Source: Azospirillum brasilense (GTDB taxonomy: Bacteria; Pseudomonadota; Alphaproteobacteria; Azospirillales; Azospirillaceae). Taken from it: a stretch of 55,066 nucleotides of DNA. The DNA is taken from assembly GCF_007827815.1 (NCBI RefSeq), contig NZ_VITH01000025.1, positions 1 to 55,066 on the forward strand, given 5' to 3'. Every line of letters starts with the position of its first letter. Within the stretch, counting starts at the first letter, position 1. Both the position numbers and the translations under genes were made by a program. Under the pieces are notes generated by a model. That model saw nothing but the letters and a program-made list of their open reading frames with translations, did not search any database and was not told where the DNA came from. Shown here one piece after another: positions 1-7,560 of the stretch.

Positions 1-1
1 G

Positions 2-943
2 GCGCTCCATTCTGGCAAAAACGGGCGTCGGAAACGCTATTTTCAAGCCTCAGCGGAGGCAAAAAGCCGGAATATGTTCGTTTTTCCGCGTCCTGTTAGG
101 ACGCGATCCCGCGCGCTCGCTCGTGCCGTGCTGACCAGCCTCAAAGGGATTCTTAAGGTCGCGCGCCGACGGGGCTTGATTGTCCAGAACCCAGCCGAAG
201 ATGTGACCATCGACAAGCGCCGGGCCGAAGGTGTCCGGCTGGTCGAGGAAGAGGGAGAGAACGCGCCGATCCCGTCCAAGGATGACATTCGCCTGATGTT
301 GGCGAAGTCGGTGGAGTTGTGGGACCTCACGCGGGTGGTGGAGGGGAGATGGGTTGCCGGCAAGGGCCGCACGCGACGCATAGTCCTGGTGCCGTGGCGC
401 CCGCTGCTGGTGACGGCGATCTTCACCGGCATGCGCGCGTCGGAACTGCGCGGCCTTCGCTGGCCGAGCGTAGATATCCAAGCTGGCGTGATCCGGGTGC
501 GCGAGCGCGCCGACCGTTACCAGAAGCTGGGGCCGCCGAAGTCGAAGGCAGGGCGCCGGGATATCCCGCTGGCACCCATGGTCATCAACACGCTGCGGGA
601 ATGGCGGCTGGTCTGCCCGGTCACGGAACTTGATCTGGTCTTCCCGAGTGAGGCGGGTGGCATCCTCCTTCACACCAACCTGTTGCGCCAGGGCTTCCAT
701 ACGCTGCTGAAGGCGTGCGAGTTGATGGGGGCCAAGGACACAGAACCGCCCTACCCCTTCCACTCCCTGCGGCACGCTGCGGCCTCGCTGTTCATCGAAC
801 AGGGGTGGACCCCGAAGAAGGTTCAGACCGTCATGGGGCATAGTTCCGTTCAGGTGACGTTCGATGTCTACGGCCACCTGTTCCCGTCGCCTGACGATGA
901 CCGGGCCGCGATGGAACAGCTTCAGGCCCGGCTTTTGGGATGA
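2..943 (+). CDS. Tyrosine (phage-type) integrase, 5'-partial and probably internally deleted
   Basis: Site-specific recombinase of the lambda-integrase family, which excises or inserts an integrative element. Numbering from the first ATG at 74, the catalytic set is visible: R121 in TGMRASELRG, a KSKAGRRDIP segment, H230 and R233 in HSLRH, H256 in MGHSS and the nucleophile Y266 in VYGHLF. The frame stays open to the window edge, and the residues before the ATG (GRRKRYFQASAEAK) look like an arm-type DNA-binding domain. That segment runs almost directly into the RSRALARAVLTSLKGIL stretch that normally follows a core-binding domain of about 100 residues. I infer that most of that domain is missing. 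The catalytic half looks intact, but the protein may be inactive. The tRNA fragment just downstream fits an integrase next to its attachment site. Confidence 0.8.
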   Translation, partial: ALHSGKNGRRKRYFQASAEAKSRNMFVFPRPVRTRSRALARAVLTSLKGILKVARRRGLIVQNPAEDVTIDKRRAEGVRLVEEEGENAPIPSKDDIRLMLAKSVELWDLTRVVEGRWVAGKGRTRRIVLVPWRPLLVTAIFTGMRASELRGLRWPSVDIQAGVIRVRERADRYQKLGPPKSKAGRRDIPLAPMVINTLREWRLVCPVTELDLVFPSEAGGILLHTNLLRQGFHTLLKACELMGAKDTEPPYPFHSLRHAAASLFIEQGWTPKKVQTVMGHSSVQVTFDVYGHLFPSPDDDRAAMEQLQARLLG

Positions 944-1010
944 CGAGCTGCACGCAACACGGCTGCAACATTTATCAGATAAGCTATTGAAATTATTTGC
1001 GTTGTAGCCA

Positions 1011-1055
1011 ACTCTGACTCCGCCAGCCTAGGTTCGAATCCTAGTCCCCCAACCA
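1011..1055 (+). other. Partial tRNA-Gln(CUG): 3' half only, candidate att site
   Basis: This stretch reads as the 3' half of a tRNA. It has an anticodon loop CTCTGAC with anticodon CTG at 1014-1016, the 3' strand of the anticodon stem TCCGC, a T-arm CTAGG-TTCGAAT-CCTAG at 1028-1044, the acceptor 3' strand TCCCCCA, discriminator A and an encoded CCA at 1053-1055. The 5' half is absent: GCCAA precedes the loop where GCGGA would be needed to pair, and no TGGGGGA acceptor strand is found upstream. A tRNA 3' half next to an integrase is the classic product of tRNA-targeted integration, so I read this as the attR/attL copy at the end of an element lying to the left. Confidence 0.8.
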
Positions 1056-1393
1056 ACCTCCCCAAACGATCTCAAATTTTAAAAGCCTGCAGGCAGATCG
1101 CACATCGCGACGCCACGCGTGTGCAAAAGTGACGCGAAACGCTGTCGCGCATCGTGCATCCCGGCCGGCTTGAGAAAAGCTGATCAAAAGGTCGACGGCG
1201 GACCGCTCCCCTTGGATCAACCGGCCCTGGATCAACCGGCAAGCGCAGGGGCTCCCTGCCCCGTTCTGCCGCTCGCGTTATCCGCAGGGTGCCCATGGCG
1301 CGCTCCCGGAGGAGCACTCGCCATGGGCACCGCGCCGGTGGAACGGCCAACACCCCGATCGTGGGTCACATCAGCCGGAGTGGAACAGCCCGA
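1056..1393. other. Gene-free stretch with a long inverted repeat
   Basis: No gene is supported between the tRNA fragment and the lyase gene. The stretch contains two close copies of GGATCAACCGG (near 1213 and 1229) and a strong inverted repeat at 1288-1331, listed separately. Confidence 0.5.
1288..1331. terminator. Long perfect-arm hairpin downstream of the minus-strand lyase operon
   Basis: The 13-bp arms GGTGCCCATGGCG (1288-1300) and CGCCATGGGCACC (1319-1331) are perfectly complementary. An inner stem GCTCC/GGAGC with a CGGA loop lies between them. The hairpin sits about 60 bases past the stop codon of the minus-strand lyase gene, so it could end or stabilise that transcript. There is no T-run, so an intrinsic terminator is not proven. 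Confidence 0.4.
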
Positions 1394-2743
1394 TCAGGCC
1401 TTCATGCGGGCCAGAACGCGATCGACCATCACCCCCGACTGCCCCAGGTAGTTGGCCGGGTCGCACAGCTTGGCCAGTTCGGCGCGGCTGAGGCAGGCGC
1501 TGATCTCCGGCGTCTCGGCCAGCAGGTCGAGCAGCGGCCGGTTCTGCCGCACCGCAGCGCGGCAGAGATCATAGACGAGGTCGTGGGCGTACTCGCGGCC
1601 GATGTGGCGGCCAAGCCCCATCATCACCGCCTCGGAGGCCACCAGCCCGTTGGTCATGTCGAGGTTGGCGCGCATCCGCTCGGCGTCCACCTCCAGCCCG
1701 CTGACCACGGAACGCGCCTGCTTCAGGGCGCCGGCCAGCAGGCAGAAGGCCTCCGGCAGGACGATCCACTCGATTTCCCACGGGCCGGTCGACCGCTCGT
1801 GGTCCGCCACCATGGCGTCGAGCAAGGCCGCCGTGTGCTGGCGCAGCACGGAGATCGCCGCGTGGATGTAGCAGCTGGAGATCGGGTTGCGCTTCTGCGG
1901 CATGGTGCTGCTCGACCCGCGGCCGTGCGCGTAGGGCTCGTAAACCTCGCCGACCTCCGTCTGCATCATCAGCTTCACGTCCATCGACAGCTTGCCGAGC
2001 GTGCCGCCGACCAGGCCCAGGAAGCAGCCGACCTCGGCGACGGTGTCGCGGATGGTGTGCCAGGCGATCACCGGCTGGGCGAGGCCCAATTCCTCCATCA
2101 GCCCGGCCTGGGTCTCCATGGCGCCGTGCTCCAGCGAGGCCAGCGTGCCGGCCGCACCGGCGAACTCGCCCATCAGCACGCGGGGGCGAAGCTGGGCCAG
2201 CCGTTCCCGGTGGCGTTCGACCGCCGACAGCAGCCCGGCCATCTTGTAGCCGAAGGTCACCGGCACCGCCTGCTGCAGGTTGCTGCGGCCGATCATCGGC
2301 GTGTCCCGGTGACGCTTGGCGAGAGACGCCAGGGCCGCCGAGAGGCCGGCGAGATCCTCGTCGACCAGGGCCAGCGCCTCGCGCATCTGCAGGACCGTGG
2401 CGGTGTCGGTGATGTCCTGCGTGGTGGCGCCCCAGTGGCAGTATTCGCCGAGCCGATCGCGGCACAGCGCGTTGAGCTGCGAGACGACGCCCAGCACCGG
2501 ATAGCCGATGCGCTCCGTCTGCGCCTTCAGCTTCGCCATGTCGATCTTGTCGAGCGAGCAGTTGGCGACGATCTCGTCGGCGGCCTCCTGCGGGATGATG
2601 CCCAGGCGGCCCTGGACGCGGGCGAGCGCCGCCTCGATGTCCAGATACGTGCGCGTGCGGTTCTCGTCCGACCAGACGGTGCGCATGGCCGGGGTGCTGA
2701 AGATGTCGCCGAAGATGGCGGAATCGATGATCGTGGACGGCAT
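1394..2743 (-). CDS. Fumarase/aspartase-superfamily lyase (adenylosuccinate lyase / carboxymuconate cycloisomerase-like)
   Basis: A 449-residue enzyme of the class that eliminates or cycloisomerises via a carbanion (fumarase, argininosuccinate lyase, PurB, PcaB). The superfamily signature GSSSTMPQKRNP lies around residues 276-287, and the CHWGATTQDITDT segment matches the conserved histidine region. The start at 2743 (MPSTIIDS) is chosen because AGGGAGG lies just upstream and the family begins here; the frame is open further upstream but without homology. It is the last gene of the PrpF-DctA-MaoC-CaiB operon, 43 bases after the CoA-transferase. That context argues against purine biosynthesis and for a lyase acting on a carboxylic acid intermediate. 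The exact substrate is not known. Confidence 0.85.
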   Translation of the reverse strand: MPSTIIDSAIFGDIFSTPAMRTVWSDENRTRTYLDIEAALARVQGRLGIIPQEAADEIVANCSLDKIDMAKLKAQTERIGYPVLGVVSQLNALCRDRLGEYCHWGATTQDITDTATVLQMREALALVDEDLAGLSAALASLAKRHRDTPMIGRSNLQQAVPVTFGYKMAGLLSAVERHRERLAQLRPRVLMGEFAGAAGTLASLEHGAMETQAGLMEELGLAQPVIAWHTIRDTVAEVGCFLGLVGGTLGKLSMDVKLMMQTEVGEVYEPYAHGRGSSSTMPQKRNPISSCYIHAAISVLRQHTAALLDAMVADHERSTGPWEIEWIVLPEAFCLLAGALKQARSVVSGLEVDAERMRANLDMTNGLVASEAVMMGLGRHIGREYAHDLVYDLCRAAVRQNRPLLDLLAETPEISACLSRAELAKLCDPANYLGQSGVMVDRVLARMKA

Positions 2744-2786
2744 GATTCTGGTCCTCCCTGAAATGGCGTTCCGTTCGCGGCGTGGC

Positions 2787-3980
2787 TCAGATCGCCTTAG
2801 CGTCGCGCAGCCGGGCGATGTCGCCGGGCGCGTAACCCAGCTCGGCGAGGATGCGGTCGGTGTGCTGGCCGAGCGCCGGAACCGGGTCCATGCGCGCCTC
2901 CCCCTGCACGCCTCGGCGGCTCGCCGTGCCCGGCGGCAGCAGGGCCGGCACCGGCCCGTTCTGGGTTTCCACGGTGCGCCAGCGATCGCGGGCCGCCAGT
3001 TGCGGGTGGTTCCAGACATCCTGCATGGCGTTGGCCTGGGCGTTGGCGATGGAAGCCCGCTCCAGCCGGGCGACCACCTCCTCGGCGGTCAGGGCGGCGA
3101 AAGCCGTCACGATGATCCCGCGCAGCTCGTCGCGCGCCGCGTTGCGGCGGGAATTGCTGGAGAAACGCTCCTCCCGCGCCAGCTCGGGGCGTTGCAGCAC
3201 CGTCTCGCAGAAGGCCACCCATTCGCGCTCGTTCTGCAGGCCGAGCAGGACCGTCTTGCCGTCGCCGGCCGGAAACGGGCCGTAGGGGTAGATGGTCGCG
3301 TGGCTGGCGCCGGTGCGGGCTGGCGGCGGCGCTCCGTCGAAGGCGTAGTAGAGCGGGTAGCTCATCCACTCCACCAGCGATTCCAGCATGGAGACGTCGA
3401 TGCGGCAGCCCTGCCCCGTCTGCTGGCGCTGGAGAAGGGCGGCCAGGATGTTGGTGTAGGCGTACATGCCGGCGGAGATGTCGGCGATGGACGGGCCGGC
3501 CTTGGACGGCGTCTCCGGCGTGCCGGTCACCGACAGGAAGCCGGACTCGCCCTGGATCAGCAGATCGTAGGCCTTCTTGTCCCGGTAGGGACCGTCGTCG
3601 CCGTAGCCGGAGATGTCGCAGACGATGATCCCCGGCTTCCCGGCGGACAGCGCCTCGTAGGACAGGCCGAGACGGGCCGCCGCTCCGGGGGCGAGGTTCT
3701 GCACCACCACATCGCCCTGCTCGCGGATCAGCCGTTTGAGGATGGCCTGCGCCTCCGGGTGCTTGACGTCGAGCGTCAGGCTTTCCTTCGACCGGTTGGT
3801 CCACACGAAGTGCGAGGCGACGCCGCGCACCCGCTCGTCGTAGCCGCGGGCGAAGTCGCCGACGCCGGGACGCTCCACCTTGATGACGCGGGCGCCGAGG
3901 TCGGCGAGCTGGCGCGTCGCGAAGGGGGCGGCGATGGCGTGTTCCAGGGTGACGACGGTGATGCCGGACAGCGGTTTCAT
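2787..3980 (-). CDS. CaiB/BaiF family (class III) CoA-transferase
   Basis: A 397-residue CoA-transferase that moves CoA from an acyl-CoA donor to a carboxylic acid, as in formyl-CoA transferase, succinyl-CoA:malate CoA-transferase and itaconate CoA-transferase. The N-terminal core (LSGITVVTLEHAIAAPFATR, LADLGARVIKVE) and the KAYDLLIQGESG motif with the expected catalytic aspartate D139 are intact. The ATG at 3980 is preferred over a GTG 15 bases upstream that overlaps the stop of the preceding gene. The immediately preceding MaoC-type hydratase would act on the CoA ester it makes. This resembles the CoA-transferase/hydratase pair used for itaconate or mesaconate, but the substrate here is inferred only. 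Confidence 0.9.
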   Translation of the reverse strand: MKPLSGITVVTLEHAIAAPFATRQLADLGARVIKVERPGVGDFARGYDERVRGVASHFVWTNRSKESLTLDVKHPEAQAILKRLIREQGDVVVQNLAPGAAARLGLSYEALSAGKPGIIVCDISGYGDDGPYRDKKAYDLLIQGESGFLSVTGTPETPSKAGPSIADISAGMYAYTNILAALLQRQQTGQGCRIDVSMLESLVEWMSYPLYYAFDGAPPPARTGASHATIYPYGPFPAGDGKTVLLGLQNEREWVAFCETVLQRPELAREERFSSNSRRNAARDELRGIIVTAFAALTAEEVVARLERASIANAQANAMQDVWNHPQLAARDRWRTVETQNGPVPALLPPGTASRRGVQGEARMDPVPALGQHTDRILAELGYAPGDIARLRDAKAI

Positions 3981-3991
3981 AGGGGGCGCCC

Positions 3992-4867
3992 TCACGTCAG
4001 GACCGCGGTGGCGTCCATGGTCAGCCAGCCGTCATGGTCCTTGGCCCACAGGTGGACCGTCTTGCCGTCGGCGAGCGGCGTGCCGCACACCGAGAAGGGG
4101 TTGATGTCGAAGGTCGGCCGCACCGCCTTGAAGCGGAAAGAAGCGACTTCGGCCTCCGGCTGCCGGTGGCGCAGCAGGTCGAGCAGCAGCGTGGCGATCA
4201 GCGGGCCGTGCACGATCAGCCCCGGATAGCCCTCCACCCCCGTCACGTAGCGCCGGTCGTAGTGGATGCGGTGGCCGTTGAAGGTCAGCGCCGAGTAGCG
4301 GAACAGCAGCACGTCGTCGGGAACCCAGCGCGTCTCCCAGGCCGCGTCCTCCGGGGCCGGACGGGGTTCCGGCGGCCTGTCGTCCACCATCGCGGCCTCG
4401 CGGTAGACGATATCGTGGAACTCGGTCAGCGCCACCTCGGTCTCGCCGGCGCGGCGGATCTCGTGGCGGACCTTGACGAAGACCAGCGGGCCGGTGCGCC
4501 CGGACTTCTCGGTCACGTCATGGATGGTCGAGGTCCGGGTCAGGGCGTCGCCGACGCGCAGGGGGCTGTGGAACTCGAACTGGCTGCCGGCCCACATCCG
4601 GCGGGGCAGCGGCACCGGGGGCAGGAAGCCGCCGCGCCGGGCATGTCCATCCGCCCCGATCTCCGACTGGCGGTGCAGCGGCAGGAAGTACAGCCAGTGC
4701 CACAGCGGCGGGAGTGGGGTGCCGGCGGCGGGCCGCTCGGCGGGCCGGTCCAGCGTGGCGGACAGAGCGGCGTAGGGGGTCGGGGTGACGGTGTCGGACA
4801 CGGTCTCGGTCCGGCCGATCCAGTCCTTCGCGCTTGTGATGGAATCGGCCATGGTGGGGGCGGTCAT
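3992..4867 (-). CDS. MaoC/FAS1-like dehydratase (mesaconyl-/itaconyl-CoA hydratase type)
   Basis: A 291-residue double-hotdog protein of the family that includes mesaconyl-C4-CoA hydratase and itaconyl-CoA hydratase. The diagnostic motif LTFNGHRIHYDRRY is present, with H199 and the following D/R, in the C-terminal hotdog. The N-terminal half (ATLDRPAERPAAGTPLPPLW, RRMWAGSQFEFHSPL) matches the family's substrate-capping region. It lies 38 bases after dctA and 11 before the CoA-transferase, so the two enzymes are probably made together. The expected role is addition or removal of water on an unsaturated dicarboxyl-CoA. Confidence 0.85.
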   Translation of the reverse strand: MTAPTMADSITSAKDWIGRTETVSDTVTPTPYAALSATLDRPAERPAAGTPLPPLWHWLYFLPLHRQSEIGADGHARRGGFLPPVPLPRRMWAGSQFEFHSPLRVGDALTRTSTIHDVTEKSGRTGPLVFVKVRHEIRRAGETEVALTEFHDIVYREAAMVDDRPPEPRPAPEDAAWETRWVPDDVLLFRYSALTFNGHRIHYDRRYVTGVEGYPGLIVHGPLIATLLLDLLRHRQPEAEVASFRFKAVRPTFDINPFSVCGTPLADGKTVHLWAKDHDGWLTMDATAVLT

Positions 4868-4905
4868 CGTGGCGTCCTCGATGCGTGGGGGCGGCCTGCG
4901 CCGGA

Positions 4906-6279
4906 TCAGTGCGACGGCTGGGCGGGGGCGGTCAGCGGCAGGACGGCGATGTCGCCCTTCTCATCCAGGCGCCGCTCGGTGGTGCCGTAGCACTGGTTCA
5001 GCTCCCGCTGCAGGACATCGCGGTCGCAGGCGTTCTCCCAGATCGAAACGACGATGCTGGCGACGCAGTTGCTGATGATGCTGGTCAGGGCGCGGGCCTC
5101 GGACATGAAGCGGTCGATGCCGACGAGCAGAGCGACGCCCGCCACCGGAAGGTCCGGCATCACCGTCAGCGTGGCGACCAGGGCGACGAAGCCGCTGCCG
5201 GTGACACCGGCCGCCCCCTTCGAGGTCAGCAGCATGACGCCGAGCATGGCGAAGATCTGGCCACCCGACAGGTGGATGTCGCAGGCCTGGGCGATGAACA
5301 GGGAGGCCAGCGTCAGGTAGATCGCCGTCCCGTCGAGATTGAACGAGTAGCCCATGGGCAGCACGAGACCGGAGACGCCCTTCTTGCAGCCCAGCGCCTC
5401 CAGCTTCTGCAGCACGCGCGGCAAGACCGGCTCGGAGGACGAGGTGCCGAGCACGATCAGCAGCTCCTCGCGGAAGTAGCGCAGCACCTTCCACAGGCTG
5501 AAGCCGTGCAGCCGCGCCAGCGTGCCGATGACGACCACCAGGAAGAAGCCGCAGGCGACGTAGAAGGTCAGGATCAGCAGGCCGAGCGAGCCGATGCTGT
5601 CGATGCCGTATTTGCCCACGGTGAAGGCCATCGCGCCGAAGGCGCCGATCGGAGCGAGCTTCATGATGAAGCCGAAGGCGGCGAACAGGACGTGGGAAAA
5701 GGACTCGATGCCCTGGACCACCGGCTCGCCGGCCTTGCCGACCCGCGTCAGCCCGAAGCCGACCAGGACGGAGATGAGCAGCACCGGCAGCACCTCGCCC
5801 TCGGCGAAGGCGCCGAAGAAGGAATGCGGGATGATGTGCAGTACGAAATCAGTGAAGCCGACCGGAGCCGCCTGCTTGGCGTAGCGCGCCGCCACCGTGG
5901 GGTCGAGCGACGCCGCCGACACGTGCATGCCGACGCCGGGCTCGATGATCATGACCGCGGCCAGCCCGATGAGCAGCGCCGCCACCGTCAGCGCGTAGAA
6001 CAGCGCCATCGACTTGACCAGCGTCTTGCCGATCTCGCGGGTGTCGTTGAGGCTGGTGATGCCGCTGACGATGGTGCAGAAGACGACCGGCGCGATCATC
6101 ATCTTGACCAGCTTGACGAACCCGTCGCCGAGCGGCTTCAGCGAGGCCCCGAAGTCCGGCCAGAAATGGCCGGCCAGGATGCCCAGGGTCAGGCCGACGA
6201 CGACCTGGAAATAGAGAGCCTTGTAAAAGGCCTTGGGCTTGGTCGGCGCCGGGGTTTGCTCTCCCGTTTGTAGGCGCAT
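4906..6279 (-). CDS. dctA: C4-dicarboxylate:cation symporter DctA
   Basis: A 457-residue inner-membrane symporter of the DAACS family that takes up succinate, fumarate, malate and related diacids. The protein starts with about 15 polar residues, then runs through the usual alternating hydrophobic segments. The family landmarks GTSSSEPVLPRVL, GYSFNLDGTAIYLT and the VTGSGFVALVATL region are visible. The ATG at 6279 has a strong AGGAGG ribosome site; further upstream the frame carries only non-homologous residues. Its place inside the operon implies that the pathway substrate is a dicarboxylate or tricarboxylate imported from outside. Confidence 0.93.
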   Translation of the reverse strand: MRLQTGEQTPAPTKPKAFYKALYFQVVVGLTLGILAGHFWPDFGASLKPLGDGFVKLVKMMIAPVVFCTIVSGITSLNDTREIGKTLVKSMALFYALTVAALLIGLAAVMIIEPGVGMHVSAASLDPTVAARYAKQAAPVGFTDFVLHIIPHSFFGAFAEGEVLPVLLISVLVGFGLTRVGKAGEPVVQGIESFSHVLFAAFGFIMKLAPIGAFGAMAFTVGKYGIDSIGSLGLLILTFYVACGFFLVVVIGTLARLHGFSLWKVLRYFREELLIVLGTSSSEPVLPRVLQKLEALGCKKGVSGLVLPMGYSFNLDGTAIYLTLASLFIAQACDIHLSGGQIFAMLGVMLLTSKGAAGVTGSGFVALVATLTVMPDLPVAGVALLVGIDRFMSEARALTSIISNCVASIVVSIWENACDRDVLQRELNQCYGTTERRLDEKGDIAVLPLTAPAQPSH

Positions 6280-6307
6280 GGCGTTTCCTCCTTCGTGTGC
6301 TGTTGGG

Positions 6308-7414
6308 TCAGGCGGCCATGGCGGCCCGCGGCGGGTCCGATGGCCGTGCGAACACGGTTCCCTCGAACAGGCGTCGTGATGTGCGCAGGATGCTGGCGGT
6401 GGGGGCTGATTGACCGGCACCCGGATCGAGGCGGACGGTCAGCCGGCCGGCTGGATGCTCGAAGGTGACGTCGCCGGGCAGCGCCATCCGTCCGGCCAGC
6501 GCGGAGGCGACGGTTCCCGGAATCGTGCAGGCGGTCGCGGTGGCAACGGCCCCGGTGATGGCCATCGCCCGGTGGCAGTCGTGCGGCATGAAATAGCGCA
6601 CGGCGAGCGTGCCGCCGCGGGTCGGCGGCGCCAGCAGGACGGGCTTGGGGATCACCATGCCGGCGGCGTTGGGGAAGCCCATGCGGCGGCCGGCCTCGAC
6701 GCGCAGCGCCTCCAGCCGGGCCATGAAGACCCGGTCGAGCCGGTAGCTGTCCATCGGCTCATGCCCCGTCTTGCCCAGGTCCGCGGCGCGGACCAGCATC
6801 ACCGGGATGGCGGCGTCGATGCAGGACACCTCGATCCCGCCGATGCGGTCGATCGGCGCCCCGGTGGGCAGCAGCCGGCCGGTGTTGGCGCCCGCCGCGT
6901 CGAGAAAGGCGAGGTGGATGGGCGCCGCGGTGCCGGGCACGCCGTCGATGACGGCCTCGCCCTCGTAGGTCACCCGGCCGTCCGGGGTCTGGACGCGCGC
7001 CTCGATCAGCTTGCCGGTGTTGACGTTGTGGATGCGCACCACCGTCACGCCGTCGGTCGCCGGGACCAGCCCGGCCTCGATGGCGAAGGGGGCGACCGCG
7101 GCCAGCATGTTTCCGCAGTTGGGCGAGGTGTCGACCACCCCTTCCTGCACCCGCACCTGGGCGAACAGATAATCCACGTCGGCGCCGGCCAGGGTGGCGG
7201 GACCGACGATGGCGACCTTGCTGGTCAGGGGATTGCCGCCGCCGATGCCGTCGATCCCCAGGTCGTTCCCCGCCCCCATGACGGAGAGCAGAAGGGCGTC
7301 GCGCTCCGCCGGGGATGCTGGAAGGTCGGATGCCAGGAAGAAGGGCCCGCGGGAGGTTCCGCCGCGCATCATCACGCAGGGAATGCCGATCTGGCGGCTG
7401 GTCAGGTGGTTCAT
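6308..7414 (-). CDS. PrpF-family isomerase, 4-oxalomesaconate tautomerase-like
   Basis: A 368-residue protein of the PrpF/diaminopimelate-epimerase fold. It is close in length and sequence to GalD, the 4-oxalomesaconate tautomerase of gallate breakdown. Shared blocks include CVMMRGGTSRGPFF, IDGIGGGNPLTSKVAI, NCGNMLAAVAPFA (with the candidate catalytic Cys) and TATACTIPGTVA. The family also contains 2-methylaconitate cis-trans isomerase and methylitaconate isomerase, so the safe call is an isomerase that shifts a C=C bond in a substituted unsaturated polycarboxylate. It is the first gene of the operon, divergent from the LysR gene. No ring-cleavage dioxygenase is nearby, which weakens a gallate role. 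Confidence 0.85.
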   Translation of the reverse strand: MNHLTSRQIGIPCVMMRGGTSRGPFFLASDLPASPAERDALLLSVMGAGNDLGIDGIGGGNPLTSKVAIVGPATLAGADVDYLFAQVRVQEGVVDTSPNCGNMLAAVAPFAIEAGLVPATDGVTVVRIHNVNTGKLIEARVQTPDGRVTYEGEAVIDGVPGTAAPIHLAFLDAAGANTGRLLPTGAPIDRIGGIEVSCIDAAIPVMLVRAADLGKTGHEPMDSYRLDRVFMARLEALRVEAGRRMGFPNAAGMVIPKPVLLAPPTRGGTLAVRYFMPHDCHRAMAITGAVATATACTIPGTVASALAGRMALPGDVTFEHPAGRLTVRLDPGAGQSAPTASILRTSRRLFEGTVFARPSDPPRAAMAA

Positions 7415-7560
7415 GGCGCTTGCTGTCTCTTGGTCTCGCCGTCGCGGCGAAGAAAGCCGATGGACAGATATTCCGCCCCGGAACCGTATTTGTTAAATGC
7501 AATGATTCGGGATATTATTGCGCATTGCGCATCAATAGGCGCCGCCGCGGGGAGGAGAGC
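7415..7560. promoter_or_regulatory. Divergent promoter region of the isomerase operon and lysR, with candidate LysR box
   Basis: This 146-base gap separates the divergent isomerase operon and LysR gene. An imperfect dyad at 7516-7537 (TATTG...CAATA enclosing two TGCGCA palindromes) sits in an AT-richer island 24 bases before the LysR start and looks like a LysR-type binding site. A GGGGAGGAGA ribosome site precedes the LysR ATG. Confidence 0.45.

Noticed and set aside
1011..1055. A complete tRNA-Gln gene
   Set aside because: No matching 5' acceptor strand, D-arm or 5' anticodon-stem strand is present upstream. Only the 3' half can be supported.
6308..7414. Gallate or protocatechuate 4,5-cleavage cluster
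   Set aside because: Sequence is close to GalD, but no ring-cleavage dioxygenase, lactonase or aldolase is present nearby.
6759..7502. Alternative minus-strand frames inside the isomerase gene and lysR promoter
   Set aside because: They are out of frame with the GalD-like protein, rich in Arg/Pro/Gly, and show no family match.
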